This document shows, piece by piece, positions 34,201 through 46,434 of a DNA stretch of 64,000 bases; positions within the stretch are counted from its first letter, which is position 1, and each line of letters starts with the position of its first letter. A program made the translations under genes and the position numbers. The notes under the pieces were generated by a model, which was given only the letters and a program-made list of their open reading frames with translations, ran no database searches and was not told the DNA's origin. The stretch is from Paragonimus skrjabini miyazakii (Eukaryota; Platyhelminthes; Trematoda; Plagiorchiida; Troglotrematidae), in the NCBI GenBank assembly GCA_014338405.1, contig JTDE01001085.1, positions 52,840 to 116,839 on the forward strand, read 5' to 3'.

Positions 34201-36375
34201 GACAGCCGAGAGTAGTAACGTTCAGATATTCAAAAAAGTACAACACATCACGTGGTCCTGGTGACTTGGTTACATTTGTGCTACTTCAATAGATATGAAG
34301 ATCATTAATACAACTACAACACTATCATCTTTATCACCATTATGGTTACATTTTATTCAGTCTAGTTCGTGTATGACTAGTCTGTAAAAAGGTGTGAATC
34401 TTAAAAGCAGAAGAAAGATTGAATCTGATAGGATAAACTTTGGATAAAAGTCAGTCGTTCCGTTAGACAGCTCCTAATTTTGATTGTGTTGCAAAAATAG
34501 TGTGCAAGATAGGACAGTATTGATGTCCTGTTTTGCGGAGTTACGCACAAACAGAGGACTAGATGGTTCCAGATGCGACTTACACATATTTCTACCAGAA
34601 AATTTATTGCAAGCATTGAAGTAATTGAAAAAAATAGAATCAAGTGACAAGATTTGCGAGCAAGTCAGACATAGAGGATGTTTAGGTGGAGGACACGAAC
34701 TAATTACCGTTTATTCAAGAAAGTTTCAAAGAATTTTGCTGGACAGTAGCGAAGTCTGAAGGATCACGCTCATCATTTCGGAGTGCAAGGTAGGTAGTAA
34801 TTGTTGTATTCAACATATCACATAAGCAACGAGCGACTCTGGGAAAGTATGACAATACATAGCATTTAACGCACAATGTGTCACCTCTCCTTCTTGTGGA
34901 GGCTACACTCAAAGATTTTATAGGTATAAAAGTAACCTCGTTCAGGTTTGTTTATCTAGCAATGTGAAAAGTGACAAGATTAGTTATGTATGTTCATCTG
35001 TTGAATGTTAGACGGTGTGATGAACGAGTTTATAATGATAATTTATTTGCCTTGATGTCAACAGCGAAGCGATCAGACAGCCTGCAAGTAGTGGATTCTT
35101 TTCGTAAGTGGGTAATGCTCACATTTCTTCAAAAGTTCACCATCTAGCTCCGTCGGATACAATCAATCAAACAATAAACACATCATGTTGGTAAAAAAAA
35201 ACTGGTGGATTGATGTCAGGACCGTATCTGCGTGCTAATCACAGCCTCCGCGATAAGGCTGTCATTGAACTCCCACAACATTCGGAAACTGCGGGCGACC
35301 TATTCAATGAAACTGAGGTAATGCCGAAGTAATTCACATGAGTCACAACATTCCCTCGCTTTCTTACCCAGTTAGTAGTGCAAGGCGATGATATGTGTCC
35401 ATAAGCGTAGTGCTGTAGTGGAACATAGAAATGAACTAACAGTGCTGCAAAGCTAGTTGCGATGACTCACATTAATTGTTCGCAATAGGTTCCAACACAA
35501 TAAATCTTACGCAGGTTGGGATGAGTTCCTGTTGAACAATAGGGGAATTCCAGCGAATCCGGTTCCTCTACTGTGACAGAACAGAGGTTGCCACGGTTAG
35601 ACCACAAAACTAACGACCATGTGGAGACAGAAAGCAAGCTACGCGAGGAAGAAGTGTTATATTGATGTAATCAATTGACAACTTGCCTATATGTACAACA
35701 AAGGTAACAGGCTTAAAGGTAGTGCGTAGTGGGAGATTTTGAAAAATGACAGACTCCATTACGTTGTAATACGTCTTCCGGTAATTGTTCGTCCATATCA
35801 ACTTTTAAACGTTTTACTTTCTGTCTTCAGAAATCAGTATGCTTTTGTGTTCACTATTTTGTTTTGTCAACCTTTTAAAGCTTGTCATTACTCCTTAGGT
35901 GAGAACCAGTGAGCAGACTGTCTTTCATGTGTATCCATAGTGGACACCGTTCAAATGTATGTATTCATATTATATGAATTTTACGAGTTTCTTCCCAATA
36001 GAATAGAGACAACTGTTAGATCGCGCGTTAACTCATGGCCTGTGAAAAATTTGTCTCCAATCTCAGACTCCTGTAAATCCTCTCACATAAAAAACATCAG
36101 GCTATCGGTCTTCTGGAATCATTTGTTTGAAAAGTGTATAACCAATTTTCTAGAAAAACGTCCGTTTAAGAGAGCAGTTTAAGTCTCTTGTTTACCGTGT
36201 GAAGTGATAAAGTGCAACCCCCAACGGAAAACACTGTTTTAATAGTTCACTGATAATTTTCTTGGAGATGTCTTCTGTCTGGGAGGAGCAAGGACTTTGA
36301 GTTCATGAAGTTTGATTGACCAGAGTGGAACGAATACCACGAAAGTTTTCTAACAAAGTCGTCAACAAAAACATA
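31219..36375. other. Long non-coding stretch, nothing recognised
   Basis: AT-rich sequence without a recognisable domain or repeat copy. Few frames exceed 70 codons (34643-34401 and 33715-33497, both minus, and 35940-36182 plus), and none shows a motif. Confidence 0.4.
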
Positions 36376-36550
36376 ATCTAGAAGAGACCCAATTGCGAAA
36401 AACCTGAACTTCGAACGGATTAGAATCAACGACAGAAATAACATGCCCAAACGCACCAGATGCTCTACCAGCTGAGCTACGATTCCACGTCGGAAGCTCA
36501 GAAAATTCACATTTGGACCTAGTTACCCAACCAACCAACTGTGCCACATG
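36376..36550 (-). repeat. R1 repeat, solo arm
   Basis: This matches the left arm of the 15701-16235 element: GAAGCTCAGAAAATTCACA, GGACCTAGTTACCCA, the A-box-like TAGCTCAGCTGGTAGAGC (36479-36462), the AACATGCCCAAACG block and CTTCTAGATT at the outer end. Its A-box is closer to the tRNA consensus than that of the 15701 copy. Its B-box (GATTCTAATCC, 36427-36417) is decayed. No inverted partner lies next to it. Confidence 0.78.
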
Positions 36551-39104
36551 AAATCCGCCAAACATAATCTCATATATTAGAGATTATAGCAGTTACCAAG
36601 AGGGCAGAAGCCGTTATCGATCGTACATCCGTTGACCTTGACTGTGACTAGCTTATAGCATGCACACCGCCAACCATATTCAAAGATGGCCCACCACTCT
36701 TATTGGCTATGACTTCAAATTTAAATAAAATTCTTCATCAGAATTTGGGCACGTAGATGTGTTTCGTTTGGTTTCTGCACAAAGTAAAATAGACGACGAG
36801 TTGGTTGTTGAACCTACCAGCCTTGGAAAAGAAGTAACGCGCAGTCACAGATGCTGGTGAATGTCTAACAGTCGCCGAATGTTTTCTGGACGAGTTAGGA
36901 ATACACCATCACTACTACTACCAGGGTCTTACTAGGATTGTTATTGGTATCTTAAAGTAGTATACACCTTCCAAAATAAACTATACTTTCAAGTGATTCT
37001 GACTTTCGGCTTGACGTGGTGACTATGCGACCGATACACAATAATGAATTCTCAGCCGTCGACGTGGATAGTAATAACATTAACAAGGAGGTAAAAACGC
37101 ATGACGTTGCACTATCCAGTGTTTTTTGCTTGCAGACGGGTCTAGATACTGTAAGGATGTTCATGTCTAGATAACAGCCACAAAAAGGTGAGTTAAACCC
37201 AAAAATTGTTAACCAGCGGGACAACATTGTAGCCACTGTTTTTTTTCTGGGCTTAAGGTAAGGTTCACAATGAAACAATGAGAAAGATCATATAGTGTTA
37301 TTTTAGGAAGTCTTAAACAGTTCAGTTATATATTGTTTCCTGCCTTTTGTTTTCTGGCTGAACCGCCTTTAGTTCAAGCAACAGCTGTGTCCTATTCTTC
37401 TACTCTGAAACGAAATTTGTGCATTCACATTTGCAAGACACGATAACTAAAGGGATTCGTCAATACGTTCTAACGATGGGCTTGTATCAATTAGACTTGG
37501 TTCCTGTTTAATGATCGGTCATATGTAGTATCCATGTTTGAAGTACGACCCATTTAAAGGTGCTCACTAACAGATTTATGCATTTTACGATTCACTGTGT
37601 GAGCTGTGCTTTAACAAGTTGGGTTTGATCCGACAAGCCTGTCTCACTGTTTCTTTCTGAGAGAAAGACTAGACCCATTTTGAGCTCCCAGAACGTGCTC
37701 TTTTTATGGTTGTCTAAAGCATCTTTTGTTGATGGAGGTGCCCAGTACAAAAAAAATTTACTTCGCAAAAGTGTTTCCTAGATTGGTGTGTTTGTTCTAG
37801 GGGCGTTTTATCCTGGGAGAGGAACTGTATTTGGTCAAACCCTTCCATTTGAACAGCATACAGGTGAATTAAATCACTCAAGACCGAGTGCACTTTGGCG
37901 TCTGAGTTCCATGAGGTAGAAGAATCCTCACAAGTATGGGTTGTTGGAGTTAGAGACCGGTAAAAACGGGTACTTTTCAAATGGAGCAGGAAGGTAAATG
38001 CATGTTACAGAATTGCTTGCTTAAATTTAGTACGCTGTTGATTCCATTTTCGTCACACCACCACTGAACAAACCCGTTTTGTTGTTCGCCGGACTTCACG
38101 TTGCCAACCTGGCGATTATCTTTTAACTGGTCATGCTCTACAGTCGCCAGTACCCAGAGGAATTTCACGCAGTCATGGCGACCACCCAACCTACCAGCGC
38201 GAGCAATTTTTGTCGGTAATTGTCAGCCTCCCAGCTCCGAGTTACCAGGCCAAAGTAAATTGAGCTGTCACGTGTGAAGCCCGATTTGTCGCCCGTGAGC
38301 TTGGCGTCTAATTGCCCACGTGACCATTACCCTTACAATGCCAGGTTGAAACCGATCTACTGACAGTCAAACTAAAGCCCCAAAAAAGGTCAATCACTGT
38401 GTGTTAATGACCCTCTTGACTTGCTGTTTGCGCGCTAAGCATAGACAGAAAAATGGTTGTGGTGACAAAACCACAACCAAAACCTAAACGATGGTCAAAA
38501 ATGACCCACGTGTATTCTGCTTATCGCTGAAAATGTGAAACCGAGATCCTGAACACAAGCTAGTCGGATGAATTGATAGACTTGCAAAACGATTGTATAT
38601 CAGCATCACGTACATACAACCAAGATAGATGATAGGTTTGGGATTAACCGTGGAGATGCTTTATCAGCAGTTTGTGACACGTTTGTTGTTTGTTGCTCCT
38701 ATCATTTGTGTGTTCACATGAGTGTTTGACACAACTCACAACAGTGCATAGATTGTGGTGACCACTGAAGACAATCTGTCTGTTTCACTGACTGTCTAGA
38801 TAGCAAGTCATTATAAAGCGCTGGAATGAAGAATCTGATTCAGTCTAATTGTAGTATTTCACTTCCACCCAGCATTTTAACGTCATTTCCTTTGTCATTA
38901 ACAACGGTTGATAAAGAAATGGTTGTTTTCATCCGATAAACTCTGACGAGGTTGATGCAAATCCGGAAACGTGTAATGTCAGATTACGTTCACTTCTAAA
39001 ACATCCGATTTAATAACTCATCTGCAAGTAATTTTGCAATTTAAAAAAAGTCGATTGTAATAACTTAATTTCAGAAATTTCAAGTTGAACAGCTATTGCG
39101 TGAT
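36551..39104. other. Non-coding stretch with E-box cluster and a hairpin
   Basis: Three CACGTG palindromes lie at 38269-38274, 38317-38322 and 38507-38512. A perfect 9-base-pair hairpin GGTTGTGGT-GACAAA-ACCACAACC lies at 38455-38478. A minus-strand frame of 108 codons at 37278-36952 and another at 37980-37714 have no known motif. TTTTTTGCTTGCAG (to 37136) and AAAAAG|GTGAGTT (37187) bracket 51 bases like an exon, but all three + frames contain a stop. Confidence 0.4.
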
Positions 39105-39313
39105 TACATCAACTCGGACACAACGTGGACACACTTGATCACGGAAGTCGCATTCATGTCCACATTTTTACCAGCTCACCTAGAAGGAAAGCTCCACACT
39201 CGAGGATAGTTCACATTACAGTTAATCATTGGCGCACATCCTTGTCCGAACAAAAATGTGAACTCCGGCTCTCGTGTTTTTTTGAGGCCACTATGTTAAC
39301 CACAACGCTATGA
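39105..39313 (-). repeat. R2 repeat, copy 1
   Basis: Its reverse complement and the + copy at 41376-41568 share GTTGTGGTTAACA-AGTGG, GAGAGCCGGAGTTCACATTT, TTGTTCG-ACAAGGA-GTGCG, CCAATGATTAACT-TAATGTG and CTCGAGTGT-GAG-TTTCCTTCTA. TGGTTAACATAGTGG is A-box-like, and the later TTGTTCGGACAAGG is B-box-like. The 3' end (CATGAATGCGACTTCCGTGATC) resembles the R3 tail. Confidence 0.8.
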
Positions 39314-40706
39314 ACCGAACAGTATGTATGACTGACTAATCATTTACAAACCTTGTATGAATAGTGATCAGCTTGCCCGTTCATTTCGAAAAGAGAATGT
39401 ACAAAATCACTCTGTTCCATCCAATCGATTACCCCGTGTTCAAGACCTTTCAGTTAGGTTTAATCAGATAACGTTGTTGAACCAACTGGACATAATTTGA
39501 ATTATCAGTAGAAATTTCGGTATTAAACTTATTTCATACTGAATACAATCCACACTTGATCGAAACCGGCGCAGTCGGATAAGCATTTCGGTTTATCACA
39601 TCATAAATGTCCAGTCACTTCGTCATATTCTTCAAGGTTCACTTTTGACTTATCCGTTATCAACCATCAACCAACAACACCAAACAGTGTAATTACGAGC
39701 TTATCAGACTCCCTTTTGCTTGTATACACTAAAAATGTGTCACTATAGGTTACAATCTGAAGCAATTCTTATGTGGTTGAGTATCTCTTTTATGGAAGTC
39801 AGGTAACACGTTTTTGTTCTCCAGCTCTTGTTATCCAATTCTACATAATCCGTTGATCTTCTTTGAATACATGCGTAATTCTGCACAGACTGTATTGCTA
39901 TGTTTATCTGATCTTTTAGTAGAAATTTCACACGTCTGTGTCTGTACAAAGTACATGTCCAGTCATATTCGTTTTTCTGTTCTTCATCTCAATGAAATAG
40001 TCGTTTTTCATCCAATTTAACCATGTAAGCCGTTTACTTCCGAAAGTTTGCAAGATTGCAGCCAAGCTTTTATTCTTATGTTTATTCTAAATCTAGAATC
40101 CTATCAATTTCCTGCCGAGACTTACCATATAGCATCTCCCTGTTCTAAAGTTCTTCCGCGGTCCCTTACAAGAGCGTTACTTCTAGTTGGGATCAGTAAG
40201 CTTGAACCCAAACTAACTAGTCCACCTCTAACCTCTGTGGTCATTAAGTAGTCATCATAGGAGGGTAAAACACAATTTGTGGAAGTAACATGAACTCTGG
40301 CGCAATCAGCCCCAAATACTAGTTTACCTCATCGGTTTGTCTTCCACATGGTACTTCAACCTGTGAGTATGCCTTATTGATGACCAGACGGTGAACAGGG
40401 TGTCTACCGTTGGACTAAACAATCACTGTCGTGATAACTAGCTGCTAATCGGAAAGTTCCTATATAATCTATAATATGCACTATCCGCGACTGTTGGCAG
40501 CACTATAGCAGAAGTCTGAGTACTATCGCTCACACGATTTCATCTAACTGTTTGGCTACTGGAACTTTGTTAAACTTGAAACAGCAGCAGCAGCTCGGTT
40601 CACCATCATTTTGTGATAGACTGTCCAGGGGGGTTTGCAGTTCATGTTGGGCAAGTCTACTTAACTGAATTCTAACGAACCAATGATAACGATAAGTAAT
40701 TTGGCA
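39314..40706. other. Non-coding stretch, nothing recognised
   Basis: No domain. A (CAG)4 run lies near 40583. Overlapping frames around 39743-40020 have no recognisable motif. Confidence 0.4.
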
Positions 40707-40773
40707 TGCTGTTTTTGTTACTGATTCGAATCCTGCCGAAGTCCGGATTTTTCGCAATTTAGTCTCTTCTAAA
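40707..40773 (+). repeat. R1 repeat, 3' fragment
   Basis: GCATGCTGTTTTTGTTACTGATTCGAATC, then CTGCCGAAGTCCGGATTTTTCG, then TTTAGTCTCTTCTAAA, matches the outer half of the R1 arms (B-box and tail). The A-box and leader are missing. Confidence 0.72.
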
Positions 40774-41375
40774 CCAATGGTAACCAGTTAAATGCCAAAT
40801 GCAGTTGCTCATTGTATCCACACTCCGATGACGTAATTCAGAGGACAGCAATGAAACAAGGCACAAACCACTTTTTCCTTTCGCTCAACATCTTCTGAAT
40901 TCAAAACACACGGTAGCGATGTCGAGGTTTTGTGAATTGTTTACGCAACTAGTAGGAACCGGTAACGATGTGTTTATAAGACCCTTTTCTGCAAAAAGAT
41001 TACATCCCCACCTATTGTAAGTGAAGTGAGCTCGGACTGACAGTGTAATTTTGATTTATAAACAGCAGTAACTAAAACACGCCCTTATGAACATCCAGTA
41101 AAATGTTACTCTCCAAACTTATGCTATGGCTAGAACCCATTAATAGTGGCTATCGTTACCTAGTCTTGAAATTAAATTCTGGTTCTCATTTTTCTATCCT
41201 GAACCTATCGATTACTACTCAACCAACCCTGCACCAGACAAGATGAAATCATTACATGAAAAGGAGTGTTGAATTGTAATCGGCAAAATTCCAACTATCC
41301 ACCCCGGTTCAAAAGAGATCGATTTCTGAATACTAACGTGACAGAGTGATTAGTCAGTTATACGTATTATGTAGT

Positions 41376-41568
41376 TCATGGTGTTGTGGTTAACACAGTG
41401 GTCTCAAAAACCTGAGAGCCGGAGTTCACATTTTTGTTCGAACAAGGACGTGCGCCAATGATTAACTCTAATGTGAAATAGTCTCGAGTGTAGAGTTTTC
41501 CTTCTAAGTGAGCTGGTAGAGATGTGTACATTGATGAGAATTCCACGATCTAGTGTGGGTTGTATTCA
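41376..41568 (+). repeat. R2 repeat, copy 2
   Basis: The + strand partner of 39105-39313. It has A-box-like TGGTTAACACAGTGG followed by GAGCCGGAGTTCACATTTTT, TGTTCGAACAAGGACGTGCG, and a tail with CTCGAGTGTAGAGTTTTCC and GTGAGCTGGTAGAGATGTG. The two copies differ at roughly a fifth of positions by eye. The annotated start at TTCATGGTGTTG matches TTCATAGCGTTG in the other copy, so both begin at the same point. This supports a real 5' end. Confidence 0.8.
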
Positions 41569-42243
41569 GTCTGAAATAATCTTGATAGTAGAATTCTGTC
41601 AACGAGTTAAATCATGCTCAGTTGGCTCGGCAAAGCCAATAGCTACATTCTATCTGGGAAGTCATAATACTGTAGTTTTTAACTGGATTCCCTGTGTTAT
41701 CAGTCTGATAATCATTGACGTAGTAAAACTGCCAAGTTTGCTACATAGCTGCTATGCTACACTGTACTGCAGCGAGCTCAAACGTGACCATGTAGGACGT
41801 ACGTGCCTTGCGTGGTTCACCTGTAAAACAGTACTAACTTGGTGAAGTCTCTGGCGCATTTTCTCTAATAAAGTTTTCTTGTATAACACACCCTTATTAT
41901 GTGTTCCTTCATTATCAAGGAGAAGCCGTATTCTATGTAGAAACGTCGCTGATAGATTATATTTCTGCACAGGAATCGTAATCTGCTGCGCGATGAAAGC
42001 AAGTTTTTATTAGTTTTTACTGTTGCATGATTCTCACCTTTAAATTGATACTCAGTGAATGAATTTGTCTTTTTCAGCATAATCTGCAGGCATAATTTGG
42101 AGGAAAAATCCTGCGGGTCACATCACCGCAATTCTTCTTTTTCGGTATATTTGAATTGTGGTCATTTTGTCTCGAGCTCCTATTCATCATGTCTGGCCAT
42201 CTTTCCCAGATTTTAGTTGACATTGATAATCCAGCAGACTTAC
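41569..42243. other. Non-coding stretch (possible intron)
   Basis: Several overlapping open frames on both strands lack motifs. If the - strand initiator exon at 42244-42362 is real, this would be the start of its first intron. Confidence 0.35.
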
Positions 42244-42362
42244 CTGCAAGATGAAAGCTCATACTCTGTCTGCTTTACATAGTGGACTGATTTAGAGAGG
42301 TACGTAGGCTGACTTGAAACCGTTAATGTGCCTATATAGTACGTGGACACACGCGTCAACAT
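42244..42362 (-). CDS. Candidate first coding exon, unknown protein
   Basis: On the minus strand an ATG at 42362-42360 with A at -3 (AAAATGTTG) opens 39 codons plus two bases. It begins MLTRVSTYYIGTLTVSS and continues with PTYLSKSVHYVKQTEYELSS. It ends at a perfect splice donor, TTGCAG|GTAAGTC (donor GT just below 42244). Reading on gives an immediate stop, so the coding end coincides with the donor. No signal peptide or domain is visible. The following exon was not found. A short open run plus one good donor can arise by chance. Confidence 0.38.
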
Positions 42363-44394
42363 TTTTTTCCATACGACGGTATTGTTTATCTCTGTGTAAT
42401 GATGTCAACAATTGACTGAATGGGCTGAAATTCAAATTTCGAAGTCGGTGATAGAATTGTCGTCTATTTTAAGGGCTATGGGCAAAATGTTGATAACTGA
42501 CTCAAATCGATTATGGCTTAGAGATAAAAGACTACGATGGTTTACTGGAGAACAGTCGCAACTAGATCAAAATTTTGGTCAAAAACCAATAGTCTGCCAA
42601 CGTCATAGACGGAATAATAGAGTAAATCTTATAGAAGGAGATTCCCTCTATGGCTACAGTTCCTTTGCAGATCATATCGTTTTACCAAACGGGGTTCTCA
42701 ACTCCGGTTGGTAAGCTACTAAAGCCGGCGTGCTGACGTTCGTGCTGACGTCGTTCGTCACACATTAGACGCAACCTAATTACCGCAATCGAACACCGAG
42801 TCATACGATCGGTTGCCCATTATGTTCCTTGGAGTCAGAATTAACAGCATGACTGAGAGTTCCTGCTAGTGAGGTTGTCTGCAGGAGTAAACAAGACAGT
42901 TACTGTATGACCTTTCGAGTAGATCAAAAGTTTAAAACACGGTTTAAAAAACAGCGCTTTAAAGTTAAATCGCAATGGTTCGATCATACCAATATGACCG
43001 GTGGATAGTGAACACAGAACGGATGTTCTTTACAAGGCCCTTACGAACAAACACACTACTGTTAGACTCTATCCATAGCAAAATTCGGATTTATTGTCTG
43101 TAAAAATGTGTCGGCTACAAAATTAACGTTTCTATGAACGAGGAAGCTGCGGTGAAATACGATGGGTTTGCAACTACGAACAATAATCCCCCACTGCTCA
43201 CCGGCTCGGTTGTCTCGTGATGCTGTTCTCTGTGGTTTTGGTGTGTCATTAAGTCTGTCTACCAGAATGTAACCTGTGATACCACCACACCGATTGGAAT
43301 TGTGATCAGTAACATTAAGCTTACCTAGCAGTTGAAGTGTCATGAAACGATGTATTTGGAATGTGTATCATTGCCGACCTTGATGTGTATACAAATTGAA
43401 CCTGACTCATAATTGATCGTAGCTATTGCATTCCCAGTCAGCCCCTTTTGAAAATAATTGATGGATAGTTTATATGAAACCAAAATCTCTACTGCTCACC
43501 ACTGAACTTGCTTTTGATTAAATTCGACCAGTTCTACTGCAGATTCATTATCAACACATCAGGAAGCAAAATAAGAAGATTTTGTAGCCTTCGGTAGCGG
43601 TTTCATGCATCCGAACCACTGTGTGCACTCGAATACCAGTCGCGCTGATTGCGCTTATCAAGCAAGCAGTAAATAAATGAACCATGAACCGGTCATTGAG
43701 ATTAGTTTTATCACTTTCGAATGAGAGGTTATCATGTCAATTTGTTCGGGTGTAAGGAAAGAAAGTTTCAGCAAATGAAAGGTGTTGGCAGTGCCATTTT
43801 CCCCCAAGAGATTTAAAACAGTTCTGATATCAGCATATCTTCGTTGGTTTGAAAGAAACGAGAATGAAGTGCCTAAGGGGACCATAGTTATGACTCGGGT
43901 GATGTGCGGGTCATTCATAGGTCTGACGTGGTGTTAAATTGTTGAAAATATGAACAAGACTCTGTATAGAAGTCTACTCGATTCAGTCAGCTAGATGCGG
44001 GAGGTGGGGATCAATTCCGGTGGTGATGTTGTCACCTGAACAACTCAAAGGTTCATTGATCAGTTAACTTTCGATTACTCTTTGTGAGCTAAATATAGGA
44101 ATATCACTTCGGACTTTTAATTCTGAGTCAGTTCCAGCATTCGTTTTAGCTGGTCGACTACAAATGGTAGGAAGTGCATTGGGAGCAGTGAGATTTGTTT
44201 GTCACTGTTCGAATGGTTCGCAGTTTTTTCACTCATTAGAGCTGTACACTTTCTTTGTTCTTCCGAGTTTTGCTGTATTTTGTCATAATCAAAACACTGA
44301 ATCCTATCGACCTAAAAGTCGTTCACATCTTATATAATATTTTATATGAGAAACAATCGCATTTCTCAAGTCAGTGTTTTCATTATATACCTTG
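42363..44394. other. Mostly non-coding; unassigned frames
   Basis: A + frame at 42412-42714 (100 codons, with SNRLWLRDKRLRWFTGEQ) and a - frame at 43918-43658 (with RTVLNLLGENGTANTFHL, LTPEQIDMI) have protein-like composition, but no family was recognised and splice edges are poor. Confidence 0.3.
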
Positions 44395-44410
44395 ATGATA
44401 AATTTATCAT
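44395..44410. repeat. 16-base perfect palindrome
   Basis: ATGATAAATTTATCAT reads the same on both strands. A near-palindromic CTTATATAATATTTTATATGAG lies about 60 bases upstream. Confidence 0.9.
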
Positions 44411-46320
44411 GTTGGAGTGGTTTTTGGTCCAAATTTAACATATCGGTAGCCGTTGCTAGTTGCTAGAAAATTGTCTTTACCAACCACTAAAGCTCGGTTG
44501 CCATCTCTATACTTAGACGTGAATATGGCCAGCTGTCCTTCCTTCAGAATAACCGGTTTTATTTTTCCGTTAGTTCAGCTCGGACTCGTTTTACGTACAC
44601 ACGTTTACTGTCTCCAAGATCACTATTTTCCGGGTTTGGTTGAATATTCAGCATGGCTGCCAGTGTGTATCCCGGTGTAGCGGTATGACAAATTTGGTAT
44701 CAGGCTTTGTTCTGCGTGACCTCCCGACTAAGGTCTGAATGATGCTGAGTACCGTTCGTTATAAATTTTAAAGAATAGAACAGCAAGTCGACAACGGAAG
44801 TATTATGCTAGTTTTTGTGACCAACTTTAGCTGATATCATGCCCAATTCTTTTCAAAAAAAATCGAAAATACGAAAAACTAACAATCACGTATGATGTGG
44901 AGTCGTAAACAAATATTTTCTTTTTGTTTTGTGACAGCAGTATTTTTTGTCTTACGTTTTCCTTCTTTTCTACTAATAATCTGTGTCACTGTCTACAAAC
45001 TGACAATCAATCGGTCTTCAGACCGGTGTGCAACAATAACAAAAACACTGGAAACAAAAATACAGCACCGAAAGCTACAGACTGGGTATTAAACATAGGC
45101 GGCACCGATGTGGAAGGCTCATACACGTTCGTTGAGTAACTAAGACTGATTCGAATTAATCCTCTACAGTACATGTTCAATACTCAACAGACTTCTGTTT
45201 TCATGTGTAGGAGAAAATTTTAGTAGCTTCAAAGTTTACTTTTATGAATGACACGAAGTTAGACATGTTTGTGATTGCTTCCGTGAATAGCTTTTTGACC
45301 AACTGTCTTGTATCTAGGCTGAAATAGGCACAATGTCAGAACACACGTACAATACGAACAGGTTAGGCACACATTAAAAAAACACGGTAAACGCAAGCGG
45401 TACAAGTGGTTAGGATTCAGTCGAAAGCAAATGCATCAAGATAGGTTTTTATCATATAGTGCTCATTCAACTCATTTACAACTCACTTAAATTATGGTGA
45501 TAAGTTTTGTGGACTACACCTCTGATAGATAAATACGATGTTGTAAACAAAACTATTTACTGACTGTCAGCAGAACTTAGCGGAATGTGAAAAGTATACA
45601 GTTCAGATGTTCCAAGCACCTTTTAAAATCGAGCAATCAAGCAATGTTTACTCAATATCGGTGGTTTTCGTATGAACTAACATGTTGCTTGTGGTTTGGC
45701 CTAGCTGGTCACAGTATCCCAAAATTCATACATAGATAGTCGGGGCAAAATGTACCGATCCGTATGCTTCAAAAACGGCAAGGTTGATGAGCTCAGCGGT
45801 GTGAACTGATGCGTCTTCTATGGTGTCAGTCTCAGGCGTAAATTTGTCTACAGCTCAGCAGTTTTGTAAATACTTCGGTGCGGATAATGACAAACATGTT
45901 CTGAATGTGTAAAGTGAAGTACTCAAATAAACATTGTAAACAATCCGCACTGTGAGATGAATCAAACGTCCGCACACGGTTTCATTGGCGGGCTGAACGC
46001 CATCAGCATGAAACACTTCGAAATCGTAACGGGAATGTAACTAAAATTTAAGACCACTATAATAGACCTTCAAGATTGCAACCACTAATTACGTACTGAT
46101 TAAATACTGACTTACACCTTCCAAGTGACCAGACAGCAGTTTATGTAAGAACATCGTGTTATCGTAGAACGATTCAGCAGAGAATCTCCACGTTCTTACT
46201 TTGTGAGATAAAATTGCAGTTCAACAATTTGGGGCGCTGAATTTTTAACAAGCGGAACTCTGTGCAACTTGGGTCTTATCGGGGGTTGAGAAAGAAATTA
46301 TGACCGGACAAATAATACAG
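44411..46320. other. Non-coding stretch, nothing recognised
   Basis: AT-rich, with short hydrophobic open frames near 44892-45139 (+) in two overlapping phases. No family or repeat copy recognised. A minus-strand HLEG|GTAAGT pattern near 46113 could be a tiny initiator exon but is too short to support. Confidence 0.35.
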
Positions 46321-46434
46321 ATGACAAAATCGAGCACTACAAAAGAACAATCACTGGAAACAAATTGCTTTGTGCGGTTCAGATGGGCAGATGTTCAATC
46401 TGGAAACAGACATTCACGAATGCAGCAAGTCTGG
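46321..46434 (+). CDS. Possible internal exon (38 codons)
   Basis: The segment lies between AATAATACAG and CTGG|GTGAGG, a good donor. It is 114 bases in phase 0 at both ends and reads MTKSSTTKEQSLETNCF then VRFRWADVQSGNRHSRM. The acceptor lacks a polypyrimidine tract, which is the main weakness. No family match. Confidence 0.25.

Noticed and set aside
36247..36565. Two overlapping minus-strand frames of 87 and 67 codons
   Set aside because: Most of their length is R1 repeat (tRNA-like) sequence, so the openness is not evidence of protein coding.
37137..37187. Exon between TTTTTTGCTTGCAG and AAAAAG|GTGAGTT
   Set aside because: Splice edges are good but all three forward frames contain a stop; at most a non-coding exon.
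40530..40757. Minus-strand frame of 75 codons with a CCCCC run of cysteines
   Set aside because: Its start lies in the R1 fragment and the cysteine run comes from a (CAG)4 microsatellite read in reverse.
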